In this document: positions 1 through 7,760 of the stretch, piece after piece | How positions within the stretch are numbered: position 1 is the first letter of the stretch | Layout: the number at the start of each line of letters is the position of its first letter | Assembly: GCF_026932795.1 (NCBI RefSeq) | Contig: NZ_JADPVH010000002.1 | Span: 1-64,000, forward strand | Source of the DNA: Paenarthrobacter sp. Z7-10 | GTDB lineage: Bacteria; Actinomycetota; Actinomycetes; Actinomycetales; Micrococcaceae | Reading direction: 5' to 3' | Length of the DNA: 64,000 nt | The notes under the pieces: generated by a model | Told to the model about the DNA's origin: nothing | The model's database searches: none | What the model saw: only the letters and a program-made list of their open reading frames with translations | Position numbers and translations under genes: made by a program

Positions 1-435
1 CTATGCGAAGCCTGCAACGAAACCAAAGAAGCACCCGGCTGGTCCTGCCAACCCGTCCCCGGACCCCGACACACCGTCCAAACCCGGACCCCCACCGGCC
101 ACACCTACCAATCCACCGCCCCACCACTACCCGAAACACCCCACAACCGGCAACAGTCCGCCGATTCTGCCGTCATGCCTGCGGCCATGCCTGCTGTCAT
201 GCCTGCGAAAAATGGGATAGTTGACGATGCAGCCACCGCCACGTTAAGGGCCCGCGTCGAGGCTGGGACCGAACCCGTGATCGGCGATGGCGCAGTCCGC
301 ACTCGTGCCAGCAATGGAGCAGACACTAAATTCGATGTGGGACGGCGGCGCTCTAAGAAGAAGAAGCACCGATCGAGCCGCATTGTCGTCAGACTGAGGG
401 ACATGCCAGACGCCCCCTGGCCTCAGGACCGTTGA
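1..435 (+). CDS. HNH endonuclease, DUF222/13E12 family (3' end only)
   Basis: Only the last 144 codons are in the window; the frame is open from base 1. The first residues, LCEACNETKEAPGW, match the end of the HNH nuclease fold of actinobacterial DUF222/13E12 proteins, where a Cys-x-x-Cys pair holds zinc, and the following PGPRHTVQTRTPTGHTYQS stretch is typical just after that fold. These proteins are multicopy in Arthrobacter and are thought to be nuclease-like, but their role is not established. After the conserved part the frame runs through a short MPA repeat and a basic tail (RRRSKKKKHR) before TGA at 433-435. That tail is longer than I expect for the family, so the true end may have been altered. 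The family call is good; a function beyond a predicted nuclease is inference. Confidence 0.75.
   Translation, partial: LCEACNETKEAPGWSCQPVPGPRHTVQTRTPTGHTYQSTAPPLPETPHNRQQSADSAVMPAAMPAVMPAKNGIVDDAATATLRARVEAGTEPVIGDGAVRTRASNGADTKFDVGRRRSKKKKHRSSRIVVRLRDMPDAPWPQDR
169..204 (+). repeat. Three 12-bp tandem repeats inside the HNH gene
   Basis: Three imperfect copies of a unit reading GCNGNCATGCCT lie head to tail and encode MPA-type tripeptide steps near the C-terminus of the HNH protein. They mark the point where the conserved family sequence ends and a non-conserved tail begins. Confidence 0.7.
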
Positions 436-480
436 TTACCCAGCACTGTTACTGGCAGGCTGCTGCGCCGTCAGAAGGAC

Positions 481-1728
481 CTACACCTTTCCGAAAGCCA
501 CCACGCAGTTCTGTCCGCCGAAGCCAAAGGCATTAGTGATCGCATGACGCACGGGCGCGGTGCGCGCCTCGTTGGGTACATAGTCCAGGTCGCATTCCGG
601 ATCCGGGGTGGTGTAGTTGATAGTCGGCGTGATGACTCCGTCGGAGATGGTCCGGGCGCAGACCAACCCTGCCAACGCACCCGCTGCGCCAATGAGGTGG
701 CCCGTCATGGATTTCGGTGCGGACACGGCAACGGAATCTGCCGCGGCACCGAGGGCCGCCCGGATGGCGGCTGTTTCAGTGCGGTCGTTTGCCTTGGTGG
801 ACGTTCCGTGGGCACAAATATAGTCGACGTCCGCCGCGTTCAGGCGGGCATTATGCAGCCCGCGGCGGATCGCCTCGGCCGCATAGCGGCCCCCGGGCTC
901 AGGTGCCACGGTATGGAAAGCGTCCGAGGTCAGCGCGCCGCCCTTCACCTCCGCGTACACCCGCGCTCCACGGGCACGCGCCTGATCCAGGCGCTCCAGC
1001 ACGAAGACCACGGCACCTTCGCCGAAAACAAACCCGTTCCGGTCGGCGTCGAAGGGCCGGGACGCTTCCGCTGGCACCTCATTGCTTGTCGACAACCCCC
1101 GCATGGCGCTGAGACCGCCAAACATCACCTCAGTGATGGAGGCATCCACTCCGCCGGCAACCACGTAGTCTGCGTCGCCCGCCAGCAGAGCCCGACGGGC
1201 TTCCAACAGGGCATAGGCACCGCTGGCACATGCCAGAGCGCTGGCGTTAACTGGGCCGTGAACGCCCAGGCTGATGGCTACCTCGCACGCTGCCATATTC
1301 GTCAGCGAAGCAGCCACGAAATTGGGGCTGATCCGGCGCAGGCCCTCGGTCGACAAGGTCTGCGTTGCGTCCTGGATCTCGGCAAAGCCGGACACCGCCG
1401 AATTTATGAATACCGCAGCCTCGCGACCTTCCAGGCTGGCCGGCAATCCGGCGTCGGCCAAGGCTTCGTGGGCTGCGGTCACCGCCATTTGCGAACTGCG
1501 GGAGGATCGTTTGCGCGCCTTGAAGGTCATCTGTTCGGTAGCCTGAAAACCTTTGACCTCAGCAGCTATCCGGGTAGGGAAACCTGTCGCATCGAAGAGA
1601 GTGATGGGCCCTACACCGCTCACGCCCTCCGTTAACGCCGCCCAGGTCAGCGCCGCAGTGTTGCCCACCGGAGTGATGGCTCCCATTCCGGTAATGACTG
1701 CCCGGCGCTCGTCCGACTCTGGGCTCAT
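481..1728 (-). CDS. Beta-ketoacyl-ACP synthase (KAS II/FabF-like)
   Basis: This 415-residue thiolase-fold enzyme would catalyse decarboxylative Claisen condensation of malonyl-ACP with an acyl primer. The catalytic triad is visible: Cys167 in SALACASGAYAL, His307 in CAHGTSTKAND, and the Lys339/His344 block in APKSMTGHLIGAAG. The start at 1728 is chosen because its ATG overlaps the TGA of the upstream acyl-CoA ligase as ATGA, so the two are translationally coupled. Being an isolated pair with a ligase, rather than part of the usual fabD-fabH-acpP-fabF cluster, suggests a secondary lipid or polyketide-like role instead of housekeeping fatty acid synthesis. That last point is inference; the enzyme family is secure. 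Confidence 0.9.
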   Translation of the reverse strand: MSPESDERRAVITGMGAITPVGNTAALTWAALTEGVSGVGPITLFDATGFPTRIAAEVKGFQATEQMTFKARKRSSRSSQMAVTAAHEALADAGLPASLEGREAAVFINSAVSGFAEIQDATQTLSTEGLRRISPNFVAASLTNMAACEVAISLGVHGPVNASALACASGAYALLEARRALLAGDADYVVAGGVDASITEVMFGGLSAMRGLSTSNEVPAEASRPFDADRNGFVFGEGAVVFVLERLDQARARGARVYAEVKGGALTSDAFHTVAPEPGGRYAAEAIRRGLHNARLNAADVDYICAHGTSTKANDRTETAAIRAALGAAADSVAVSAPKSMTGHLIGAAGALAGLVCARTISDGVITPTINYTTPDPECDLDYVPNEARTAPVRHAITNAFGFGGQNCVVAFGKV

Positions 1729-3449
1729 TCGCCGGTCCCAGCCGCGTCGGGCAGCAAAGCCGGCACTGCGGCATCGGTGGAAGTCAGCAGACCAGCGGCT
1801 TCGTCCGCCACCGCCAGCTCCGCAACCTTGAAGTGCATCTTCTTTCCGGTAGCTGTCATCGGCAGTTCGTCCACGAAACGATAGGCCCTCGGCCGCTTGA
1901 AATTGGACAACAGCGGGTGTTCGCGGCAATGCCGATCAAGCTCGGCAACGGCTGCATCTCCGGTCATCCCATCGTGCGGAATCACATAGGCCACGACCTT
2001 TTGGCCCCAATGGTCATCGGGCAGACCAACCACTATCGCGTCCCTTACGCCGGGATGTTCGGCCAGCACTTCCTCGATTTGCACCGGGTGAATGTTCTCC
2101 CCGCCGGAAATTATCATGTCGTCTTTGCGCCCGACAATGGTGACGAACCCGTCCTCGTCCCAGCTGGCAAGATCCCCGGGATACAGCCAGCCCTGGTGGA
2201 ATTTCTCCTCGTCCTTGTCCGGCAGGTTGAAATACGAAAAGCCGGACTTGGGCGAGCGCATAATCATCTCGCCCACCTCTTGTCCGTCCCGTGCGGCGAG
2301 TTCGTCAGGATTCGCGGGCCGGTCCTCATAAAGCCGGACGACGGCGACATCGTCGTCTGTGCAGGCGCGGCCGGCAGTGCCGGCATGGGCTGGCAGATCC
2401 TCCGGACGCAGGAAGGTGTTCCAAAACGCTTCCGTGGTGCCGTAGCCGTTAAAGATCCGCTCGGTGAGCACGCGCTGGTAGCGCAGTACGGCGGTGCGGG
2501 TCAATGGTGCTCCCATCGTGACGATGCCGCGAAGCCGGGAGAGGTCCCGCGGTTGGCGCTCCTGCTCATCGGCGAGCATACCCAGTGTGACGGGTGCACC
2601 GATCAGGAAGGTGATGTCATACTTTTCCACCCAATCCAGCACCGTTGCCGCGGAAAAAGCGCGCAGCGGGACCACAGACCCGCCCACGTAGAACACAGGG
2701 TTGGGACCGCCCGAGTACAGTCCGCCGCGGTGGAACCATGGCGTCATGTTCAGGGTGCGGTCCTGCGGCGCCAGCGGGAAATGCATGATCACGTCGTGTG
2801 CACTCATCACCTCGACCAGTGAGGGCAGCGGCACCCCCTTGGGCATCCCGGTGGTGCCGGAGGTATACAGCCGGGTCGTTTCCTCGTAGATCGAAAAATC
2901 CGCGGGTAGGGACAACTCCCTGTCCGGGGCCGAGGACATCGCCTCCTCCAATGAGCCAACCACCGCGGGGGCGCGGTCGGACGCATCCCCCGCAACGCCG
3001 TCGTCCGCCTTGCCTACGGTGAGCAGCACAGGGGTAAGACCGGAAATCTGCATCGCCTGCCTGGCCGCGGACAGGTCCTGGACGCCGACGATGTAAACCG
3101 TTGGTTCGCTGTCCGTGAGGATGTGCGCACTCTCCCCGGGCGCCAGTCTGAAATTCGCTGGCACGCCGATGGCGCCAAGCCGTTGAGTCGCCAGATACAG
3201 GATGGCGAATTCCGGGGAATTGTTGAGCTGATAGACCACCCGATCACCGCGGCCCACGCCCAGGGAATCAAGCGCGGAAGCGGCCCGGGCCACGTCCGCG
3301 TCGAGTTCCCGGTACGTCCAGGAGCGGCCCGTTTCCGGGTCCAGGACGGCGCTCTGTGATCCAAAGCGGCTAACGTTCCGGCGAAACCCGGCCTCATAGC
3401 TGAAAGCATGCTCGAAGTAATTCCGGTATCGGCTGGCGTCGTAGCTCAT
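1725..3449 (-). CDS. AMP-dependent acyl-CoA/acyl-ACP ligase
   Basis: A member of the adenylate-forming (ANL) superfamily, 574 residues, predicted to activate a carboxylic acid with ATP and transfer it to CoA or a carrier thiol. The P-loop LYTSGTTGMPKG is at about residues 194-206, the adenine-contact motif NGYGTTEAFWNT near 340, the hinge GRKDDMIISGGENIHP near 455, and the C-terminal lysine motif in TATGKKMHFK. The start was set at 3449 because AGAAGGGGG precedes that ATG; an upstream in-frame start at 3464 has no visible ribosome site. Its last bases overlap the ketoacyl synthase start, so it is the first gene of a two-gene operon. The substrate cannot be read from the sequence. Confidence 0.88.
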   Translation of the reverse strand: MSYDASRYRNYFEHAFSYEAGFRRNVSRFGSQSAVLDPETGRSWTYRELDADVARAASALDSLGVGRGDRVVYQLNNSPEFAILYLATQRLGAIGVPANFRLAPGESAHILTDSEPTVYIVGVQDLSAARQAMQISGLTPVLLTVGKADDGVAGDASDRAPAVVGSLEEAMSSAPDRELSLPADFSIYEETTRLYTSGTTGMPKGVPLPSLVEVMSAHDVIMHFPLAPQDRTLNMTPWFHRGGLYSGGPNPVFYVGGSVVPLRAFSAATVLDWVEKYDITFLIGAPVTLGMLADEQERQPRDLSRLRGIVTMGAPLTRTAVLRYQRVLTERIFNGYGTTEAFWNTFLRPEDLPAHAGTAGRACTDDDVAVVRLYEDRPANPDELAARDGQEVGEMIMRSPKSGFSYFNLPDKDEEKFHQGWLYPGDLASWDEDGFVTIVGRKDDMIISGGENIHPVQIEEVLAEHPGVRDAIVVGLPDDHWGQKVVAYVIPHDGMTGDAAVAELDRHCREHPLLSNFKRPRAYRFVDELPMTATGKKMHFKVAELAVADEAAGLLTSTDAAVPALLPDAAGTGE

Positions 3450-3559
3450 GTGCCCCCTTCTCATCGGTCAACGCACACGACATGACCAGTGGTGCCAGGA
3501 GCGCCTGCGTATATTTGGATTCTTGCACCCGATCCAGCGACGGCACAAGGCGGCTGGCT

Positions 3560-3920
3560 TCAGGTCTCCCAGAGCCCGAGAAACGACGTCACGGCGATGC
3601 TGCCACCCACCACCAGGAAGCCCGCACCGAACAATCGTGCATAGGTCTCGGTCGCCAGGAAGGATCGAGAATAGTCCACGCCGAGGGGTTTATATCCCTT
3701 CACCGCGTTGGCCAGGGACAGGGCCGAGCCATTGAAATTGGTAATCAGGCACAGTCCCAGCACAAACGCGATGACCCCCGGCGCCGCCGAACATATATCG
3801 GCTCAGGTCCGGCACTTGCACAAAGAAGGAAACGAACCCGACCAGGAAGACGACGATAAAAAGCACATAGAGGGCCTTCAGCGGCCGCACCAGGGACGAG
3901 ATGAATTTGAACGGGTTCAC
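3560..3920 (-). pseudogene. Small membrane protein broken by a 1-base frameshift
   Basis: Two minus-strand frames join into one plausible membrane protein if a single base is removed from the C5 run at 3775-3779 (G5 in the coding sense). The first part, MNPFKFISSLVRPLKALYVL onward, gives one hydrophobic segment and ends at a GGAGG turn. The second part continues FVLGLCLITNFNGSALSLAN and contains a second hydrophobic stretch near the end (GAGFLVVGGSIAVTSFLGLW). The mended protein is about 121 residues. I do not recognise the family; some transporter-like character is possible. A homopolymer indel is also a classic sequencing error, so the gene may be intact in the organism. Confidence 0.6.
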
Positions 3921-4101
3921 TCGACGGTACCGGCAGTGAGTTGAACGGCCGGTAGAGGCGCCGGTTGACGGTTGAGTTGCTGAGGCGAAGGCTCCGGTGC
4001 TGGCATAGCCAGAGCCTAGCCGCTAATGTCCGGGGCACAAGGGGTGGTCCTGGGCTGCGAGTGCACCAGGCGTACCCAGTCTGCGCCGGTCAGCCGGTGG
4101 T

Positions 4102-5184
4102 TCAGAGGGCCGGAACGCCAAGGGCCTCGATGGCGGCCAGCGCGGCGGCCCGTCCCGCGCGGGTGGCACCGAGGGTTGAGGCCGAGGGGCCGTACCCCAC
4201 CAGGAACACCCGCGGGTCCTTGGCCACTCGAACGCCGTCCTCAACGATGATTCCGCCGCCGGGCTCGCGCAACTTCAGTGGCGCCAAATGATCCAAGGAA
4301 GCGCGGAATCCAGTGGCCCAAAGGATGGCGTCTGCGGCAAAAGTTGAACCATCCGCAAATTGGACCCCGTCGGCGGTGATCGAAGCAAGCGGACCACGGG
4401 AAACCAGAATGCCGTCGGCAATTCCCTGCCGATACACGGGCGTTAGGGGCAAGGCTGTGACAGACACGACGCTGCCCGGAGGCAGCCCCCGGGCCGTGCG
4501 CTCACGAACCCTTTTCTCCACTTCACGGCCCCATTCCTGATCGAAGGGCCGCTCGGTGAATTCCGGCGGCCGGCGCGTGGACCAGGCGGTCTGCACGCCG
4601 GCGCCAGCCAGCTGGAGCAGGAACTGCACGGCGGACGTTCCGCCACCAACCACCAGGACACGTTGGCCGCGGAAGTCATCGACCGAACAGAAGTCATGGG
4701 TGTGCAGCTCTCGCCCGCGGAAAAGTTCCCGGCCAGGATAGTGCGGCCAATATGGTCGGTCCCAGGTGCCGGTGCCATTGATCACCAGCCGGGTGCGCCA
4801 ACTCCCACGGTCCGTGCCGACGCGCAGTAACGGCAGCTCTCCGGAATTCGGCAGACCGCCGCCGGCTGAAGTCACTTGTTGTACTCGGACTGGCCGGTGC
4901 ACGGGCAGTCCGAATTCCTTTTCGTAGCCGCCGTAGTACCGTTCGACGACGGCGGCGGCTGGCTCGGAGGGATCCGGCGAGGTCAACGGCATGCCGGGAA
5001 GATCATGAATCGAATGCGCGGCGCCCAGAGTCAGCGTTGGCCAGCGGTGACGCCAGGCACCACCGGGGCCGGGGTTGGCGTCGAGCACAATAAAATCACG
5101 CTCCGGAACGAGTCCGCGCCGGGAAAGGTGGTAGGCGGCGGAAAGTCCTGCCTGTCCACCGCCAATCACCACGATGTCCAGCAT
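4102..5184 (-). CDS. FAD-dependent monooxygenase/oxidoreductase (CzcO-like)
   Basis: About 360 residues with two nucleotide-binding Rossmann motifs: VVIGGGQAGLSAAYHL at the N-terminus for FAD, and VLVVGGGTSAVQFLLQL in the middle for NADPH. An ATGFR motif (LWATGFRASLDHLAP) near the C-terminus is typical of flavin-containing monooxygenases and CzcO-type oxidoreductases, and the GGAWRHRW stretch after the first beta sheet fits that group. It probably oxidises a small organic substrate that cannot be named from sequence. The ATG at 5184 is preceded by GGAG at good spacing; an in-frame ATG at 5196 is an alternative and adds four residues. It stands alone between the frameshifted membrane gene and ptsI. 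Confidence 0.82.
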   Translation of the reverse strand: MLDIVVIGGGQAGLSAAYHLSRRGLVPERDFIVLDANPGPGGAWRHRWPTLTLGAAHSIHDLPGMPLTSPDPSEPAAAVVERYYGGYEKEFGLPVHRPVRVQQVTSAGGGLPNSGELPLLRVGTDRGSWRTRLVINGTGTWDRPYWPHYPGRELFRGRELHTHDFCSVDDFRGQRVLVVGGGTSAVQFLLQLAGAGVQTAWSTRRPPEFTERPFDQEWGREVEKRVRERTARGLPPGSVVSVTALPLTPVYRQGIADGILVSRGPLASITADGVQFADGSTFAADAILWATGFRASLDHLAPLKLREPGGGIIVEDGVRVAKDPRVFLVGYGPSASTLGATRAGRAAALAAIEALGVPAL

Positions 5185-5561
5185 CGCCAACTCCATTCAT
5201 GTCTCTTCCAATTCCCTACCGGCAACAATCCACGACCACTACCCGGGATGGATTCAGACCGGCGAACGGCGGCTTTGACTTCGTGCAGGCAACGGAATGA
5301 GCGGTCCTGCTATTCCGTCGACCCCATCGAATCATCGCCCCTACTTGGAACGGGCTGGGACAGGGCCGGTTCAGCGGGGGCGGCCGGAGCGGCGGAGCGG
5401 CGGCCGGGACAGAGTCGGCCGGAGCGGCAGGGGTTGCGGCCGGGACAGAGCCGGCAGGGCGGCAGGGCGACAGGGCGACAGGGCGACAGGGCGGCAACGC
5501 GCCACACGGATAGGGTGGAGGTCAGGCCCGTACCATTTGGCGGTGGAAGTGAGGACGGTCA
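5185..5561. other. Gene-poor gap with GC-rich repeats upstream of ptsI
   Basis: About 377 bp without a convincing gene. The first half is unremarkable. From about 5390 the sequence is built of degenerate GC repeats: two copies of a CGGCCGGGACAGAG motif roughly 38 bp apart, then an 8-bp tandem array at 5455-5494. A weak ribosome site (GAGGAC) precedes the ptsI ATG. Frames through the repeats are low-complexity and have no recognisable protein. Confidence 0.6.
5455..5494 (+). repeat. 8-bp tandem repeat, five units
   Basis: Five consecutive units of CAGGGCGR, with A at the last position in the three central units and G in the outer two. The array ends 67 bp before the ptsI start, so it lies in or near the ptsI promoter or leader. 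Short arrays of this kind are prone to change in copy number by slippage. Confidence 0.85.
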
Positions 5562-7283
5562 ATGCGGATTTTCTCCGGAGCAGGGGTCAGTCCCGGGCGG
5601 ATCACCGGCGTGGTGCGGCGGATGCCGCGCCCGGTCCGCGAGCCCGCTCCGGGTGAACGCAGGGCCGTCTCCGTCTCTGCCGGGCAGGCTGCGGCCGACC
5701 TGCGTGCCGCTTCCCATAGCGTCCAGACCGAGCTGCAAAGCCGGGCGGAGCAGGCCACGGGCGATGCCAAGGCCATCCTGGCAGCAACGGCCATGATGGC
5801 GGCGGATCCGATGCTGATGCGGTCCGCACTGGATTTGATTGACGGCGGATCGTCGGCGGAAGGGGCGCTCTGGGATGCTGCTGCATCGGTGGCGGGAATG
5901 CTCCGCGGGCTGGGCGGACACATGGCCGAGCGCGCAGCGGATGTGCTGGATATCCGCGCGCGCATCATTGCCATCCTGCGCGGCGTGCCCGCGCCCGGAG
6001 TTCCCTCTTCCGCCACCCCCTACATCCTGGTGGCCGAAGACCTTGCGCCGGCCGACGCGGCAACGCTGGATCCAGCCATGGTGCTGGCCTTGGTGACCTC
6101 GGGCGGCGGGCCGGCTTCACACACGGCCATTCTTGCCCGCGCTCTTGGGCTGCCCGCCGTCGTCGCCGCAGCGGGAGCGGATGAATTGACCGACGGCGTG
6201 GAGATTTGCGTCGACGGCGTGACTGGAACCGTCGTCGTGGATCCGGACAACGCAGCGCGCGCCGGGCTGCAGGTGAGCCCGAGGGCGACGACGACAGTGG
6301 GCGGGCAGACGACGACGGCGGCAGCCGCGGGTTTCGACGGCGACGGACGGCTGGCCGATGGTTATGTGCTGCCGCTGCTGGCCAATGTGGGCAGCGCTCG
6401 GGACGCTGCCACGGCGGCGGCCGCGGGTGCCCAGGGGATTGGCCTGCTGCGCACCGAGCTGTACTTTCTGGACCATACCTCTGAGCCGTCGATCCAGCAG
6501 CAGAGAAAGGCTTATCGGGCAGTCCTTGACGCCTTCCCCGGAAAGAAGGTGGTGTTGCGCACCCTCGATGCGGGGGCGGACAAGCCGCTGCCGTTCCTGG
6601 CCATCGCCAACGCCGCCGCCGAGCCCAACCCTGCCCTCGGGATCCGCGGTTACCGGACGGAACGAGTGCGCCCTGGTGTGCTGGAACGCCAGTTGGAGGC
6701 AATCGCCAGCGCCGCAGCCGGCGCCGAAGCCGAGGTGTGGGTGATGGCACCGATGATCTCCACCGCCGAAGAAGCCGGAAAATTCGCCGGCCGGTGCGCC
6801 GCCGCGGGGCTCAAAACCTGCGGGGTCATGGTGGAGGTCCCTTCCGCCGCCCTCACTGCCGAGCCCATTCTTAGCCGGGTGGACTTCGTCAGCATCGGCA
6901 CCAACGACCTGACCCAATACGTCATGGCGGCGGATCGCCAGCTTGGCGCACTCGCGGCTTTGAACAGTCCCTGGCAACCGGCAGTGCTGCAGCTGATCAG
7001 CCATACTGTGGCCGGCGCCGCGGCCGAGGGCGGCCACAAGCCGGTGGGCGTGTGCGGTGAGGCCGCAGCGGATCCGGCACTCGCCGTCGTCCTCGCCGGA
7101 CTGGGCGTCTCCACGTTGTCCATGACACCGCGGTCGCTGGCCGGGGTAGGCGCCGTACTGGGCAGCGTTTCCCTTGAGCTGGCCCAGGAGCTGGCGGGAG
7201 TGGCGCTGGACAGCTCAAGCGCCACGGGGGCCCGCGCCCGGGTGCGCGCCCGGCTGCCCATGCTGGAAAGACTAGGACTATAG
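5562..7283 (+). CDS. ptsI: PTS enzyme I, phosphoenolpyruvate-protein phosphotransferase
   Basis: Enzyme I takes phosphate from PEP and passes it to HPr, the first step of all PTS sugar uptake, in the cytoplasm. The 573-residue protein has the full family order: N-terminal HPr-binding/swivel domain, active-site histidine His187 in SGGGPASHTAILARALG, and a C-terminal PEP-binding TIM barrel with RTEL, the VMVEVPSAAL strand, the SIGTNDLTQYVMAADR block, and the catalytic cysteine in GVCGEAAADP. Its length matches the usual 550-580. HPr follows 159 bp downstream on the same strand, so the two general PTS proteins form a unit with no sugar-specific enzyme II genes beside them in this window. Confidence 0.96.
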   Translation: MRIFSGAGVSPGRITGVVRRMPRPVREPAPGERRAVSVSAGQAAADLRAASHSVQTELQSRAEQATGDAKAILAATAMMAADPMLMRSALDLIDGGSSAEGALWDAAASVAGMLRGLGGHMAERAADVLDIRARIIAILRGVPAPGVPSSATPYILVAEDLAPADAATLDPAMVLALVTSGGGPASHTAILARALGLPAVVAAAGADELTDGVEICVDGVTGTVVVDPDNAARAGLQVSPRATTTVGGQTTTAAAAGFDGDGRLADGYVLPLLANVGSARDAATAAAAGAQGIGLLRTELYFLDHTSEPSIQQQRKAYRAVLDAFPGKKVVLRTLDAGADKPLPFLAIANAAAEPNPALGIRGYRTERVRPGVLERQLEAIASAAAGAEAEVWVMAPMISTAEEAGKFAGRCAAAGLKTCGVMVEVPSAALTAEPILSRVDFVSIGTNDLTQYVMAADRQLGALAALNSPWQPAVLQLISHTVAGAAAEGGHKPVGVCGEAAADPALAVVLAGLGVSTLSMTPRSLAGVGAVLGSVSLELAQELAGVALDSSSATGARARVRARLPMLERLGL

Positions 7284-7309
7284 GCCGTGGAAAAGTCCAT
7301 CAGGCCAGT

Positions 7310-7361
7310 CGGGGCCCCATCTGGCCGCATAGATCCGGGGCCCCACATGGCCGCCTAGATA
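7310..7361 (+). repeat. 26-bp direct repeat between ptsI and ptsH
   Basis: Two adjacent 26-bp copies, each beginning CGGGGCCCC and containing TGGCCGC, match at 22 of 26 positions. A shorter ATATGGCTG repeat follows at about 7360-7383. The copies fill the ptsI-ptsH gap and each has a self-complementary GGGGCCCC core, so they could form small hairpins in the mRNA. Any role in setting the ptsI:ptsH ratio is inference. Confidence 0.75.
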
Positions 7362-7442
7362 TGGCTGCTTGGATATGGCTGGATAAATGTCGGTGGTAGA
7401 TACTGCTGGGTAGTATTGCTGCGCTAATACCGAGGAGAAATC

Positions 7443-7721
7443 GTGTCCGAACGTCGAGCCACCATTGCCAGCCGGGTTGGCCTGCACTTGCGGCCCGCCG
7501 CACTGTTCGCTGAGGCGGCGGCCCGACTGCCGGTCGAAGTGACCATAGCCAGGGACGGAGCACCCGTGCAGGACGCCCTGAACGCCGCCAGCGTACTGGC
7601 CGTGCTGAGCCTGGGCGCGGAATGTGGCGACGTCGTCGTGCTGCGTGCGGAGGGAGCGGACGCCGACGTGGCCCTCGCGTCGCTGGCCGCCTTTTTGGAG
7701 CGGGATCTGGACGCTGAATAG
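7443..7721 (+). CDS. ptsH: HPr family phosphocarrier protein
   Basis: A 92-residue HPr-like protein that receives phosphate from enzyme I and donates it to sugar-specific EIIA domains. The active-site histidine is in SRVGLHLRPAALFAEAA near residue 16, and the length is standard for HPr. The serine-46 region (NAASVLAVLSLGAECGD) keeps the usual helix but lacks the classic Firmicutes HPr-kinase motif, as expected in Actinobacteria. The GTG start is preceded by GAGGAG at ideal spacing. It converges with paaZ 39 bp downstream. Confidence 0.93.
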   Translation: MSERRATIASRVGLHLRPAALFAEAAARLPVEVTIARDGAPVQDALNAASVLAVLSLGAECGDVVVLRAEGADADVALASLAAFLERDLDAE

Positions 7722-7760
7722 CCGGCTCCTCGACCCACGCGCGCCGGAGCTATCCCCGGC

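Noticed and set aside
544-1635. Long plus-strand reading frame opposite the ketoacyl synthase
   Set aside because: It mirrors a well-supported gene; its translation is low-complexity and has no recognisable motif, as expected opposite high-GC coding sequence.
3989-4017. Terminator after the flavin monooxygenase gene
   Set aside because: AGGCTC and GAGCCT can pair but the loop is asymmetric and no T-run follows; too weak to list.
5455-5494. CRISPR array
   Set aside because: Units are 8 bp with no spacers; it is a simple tandem repeat.
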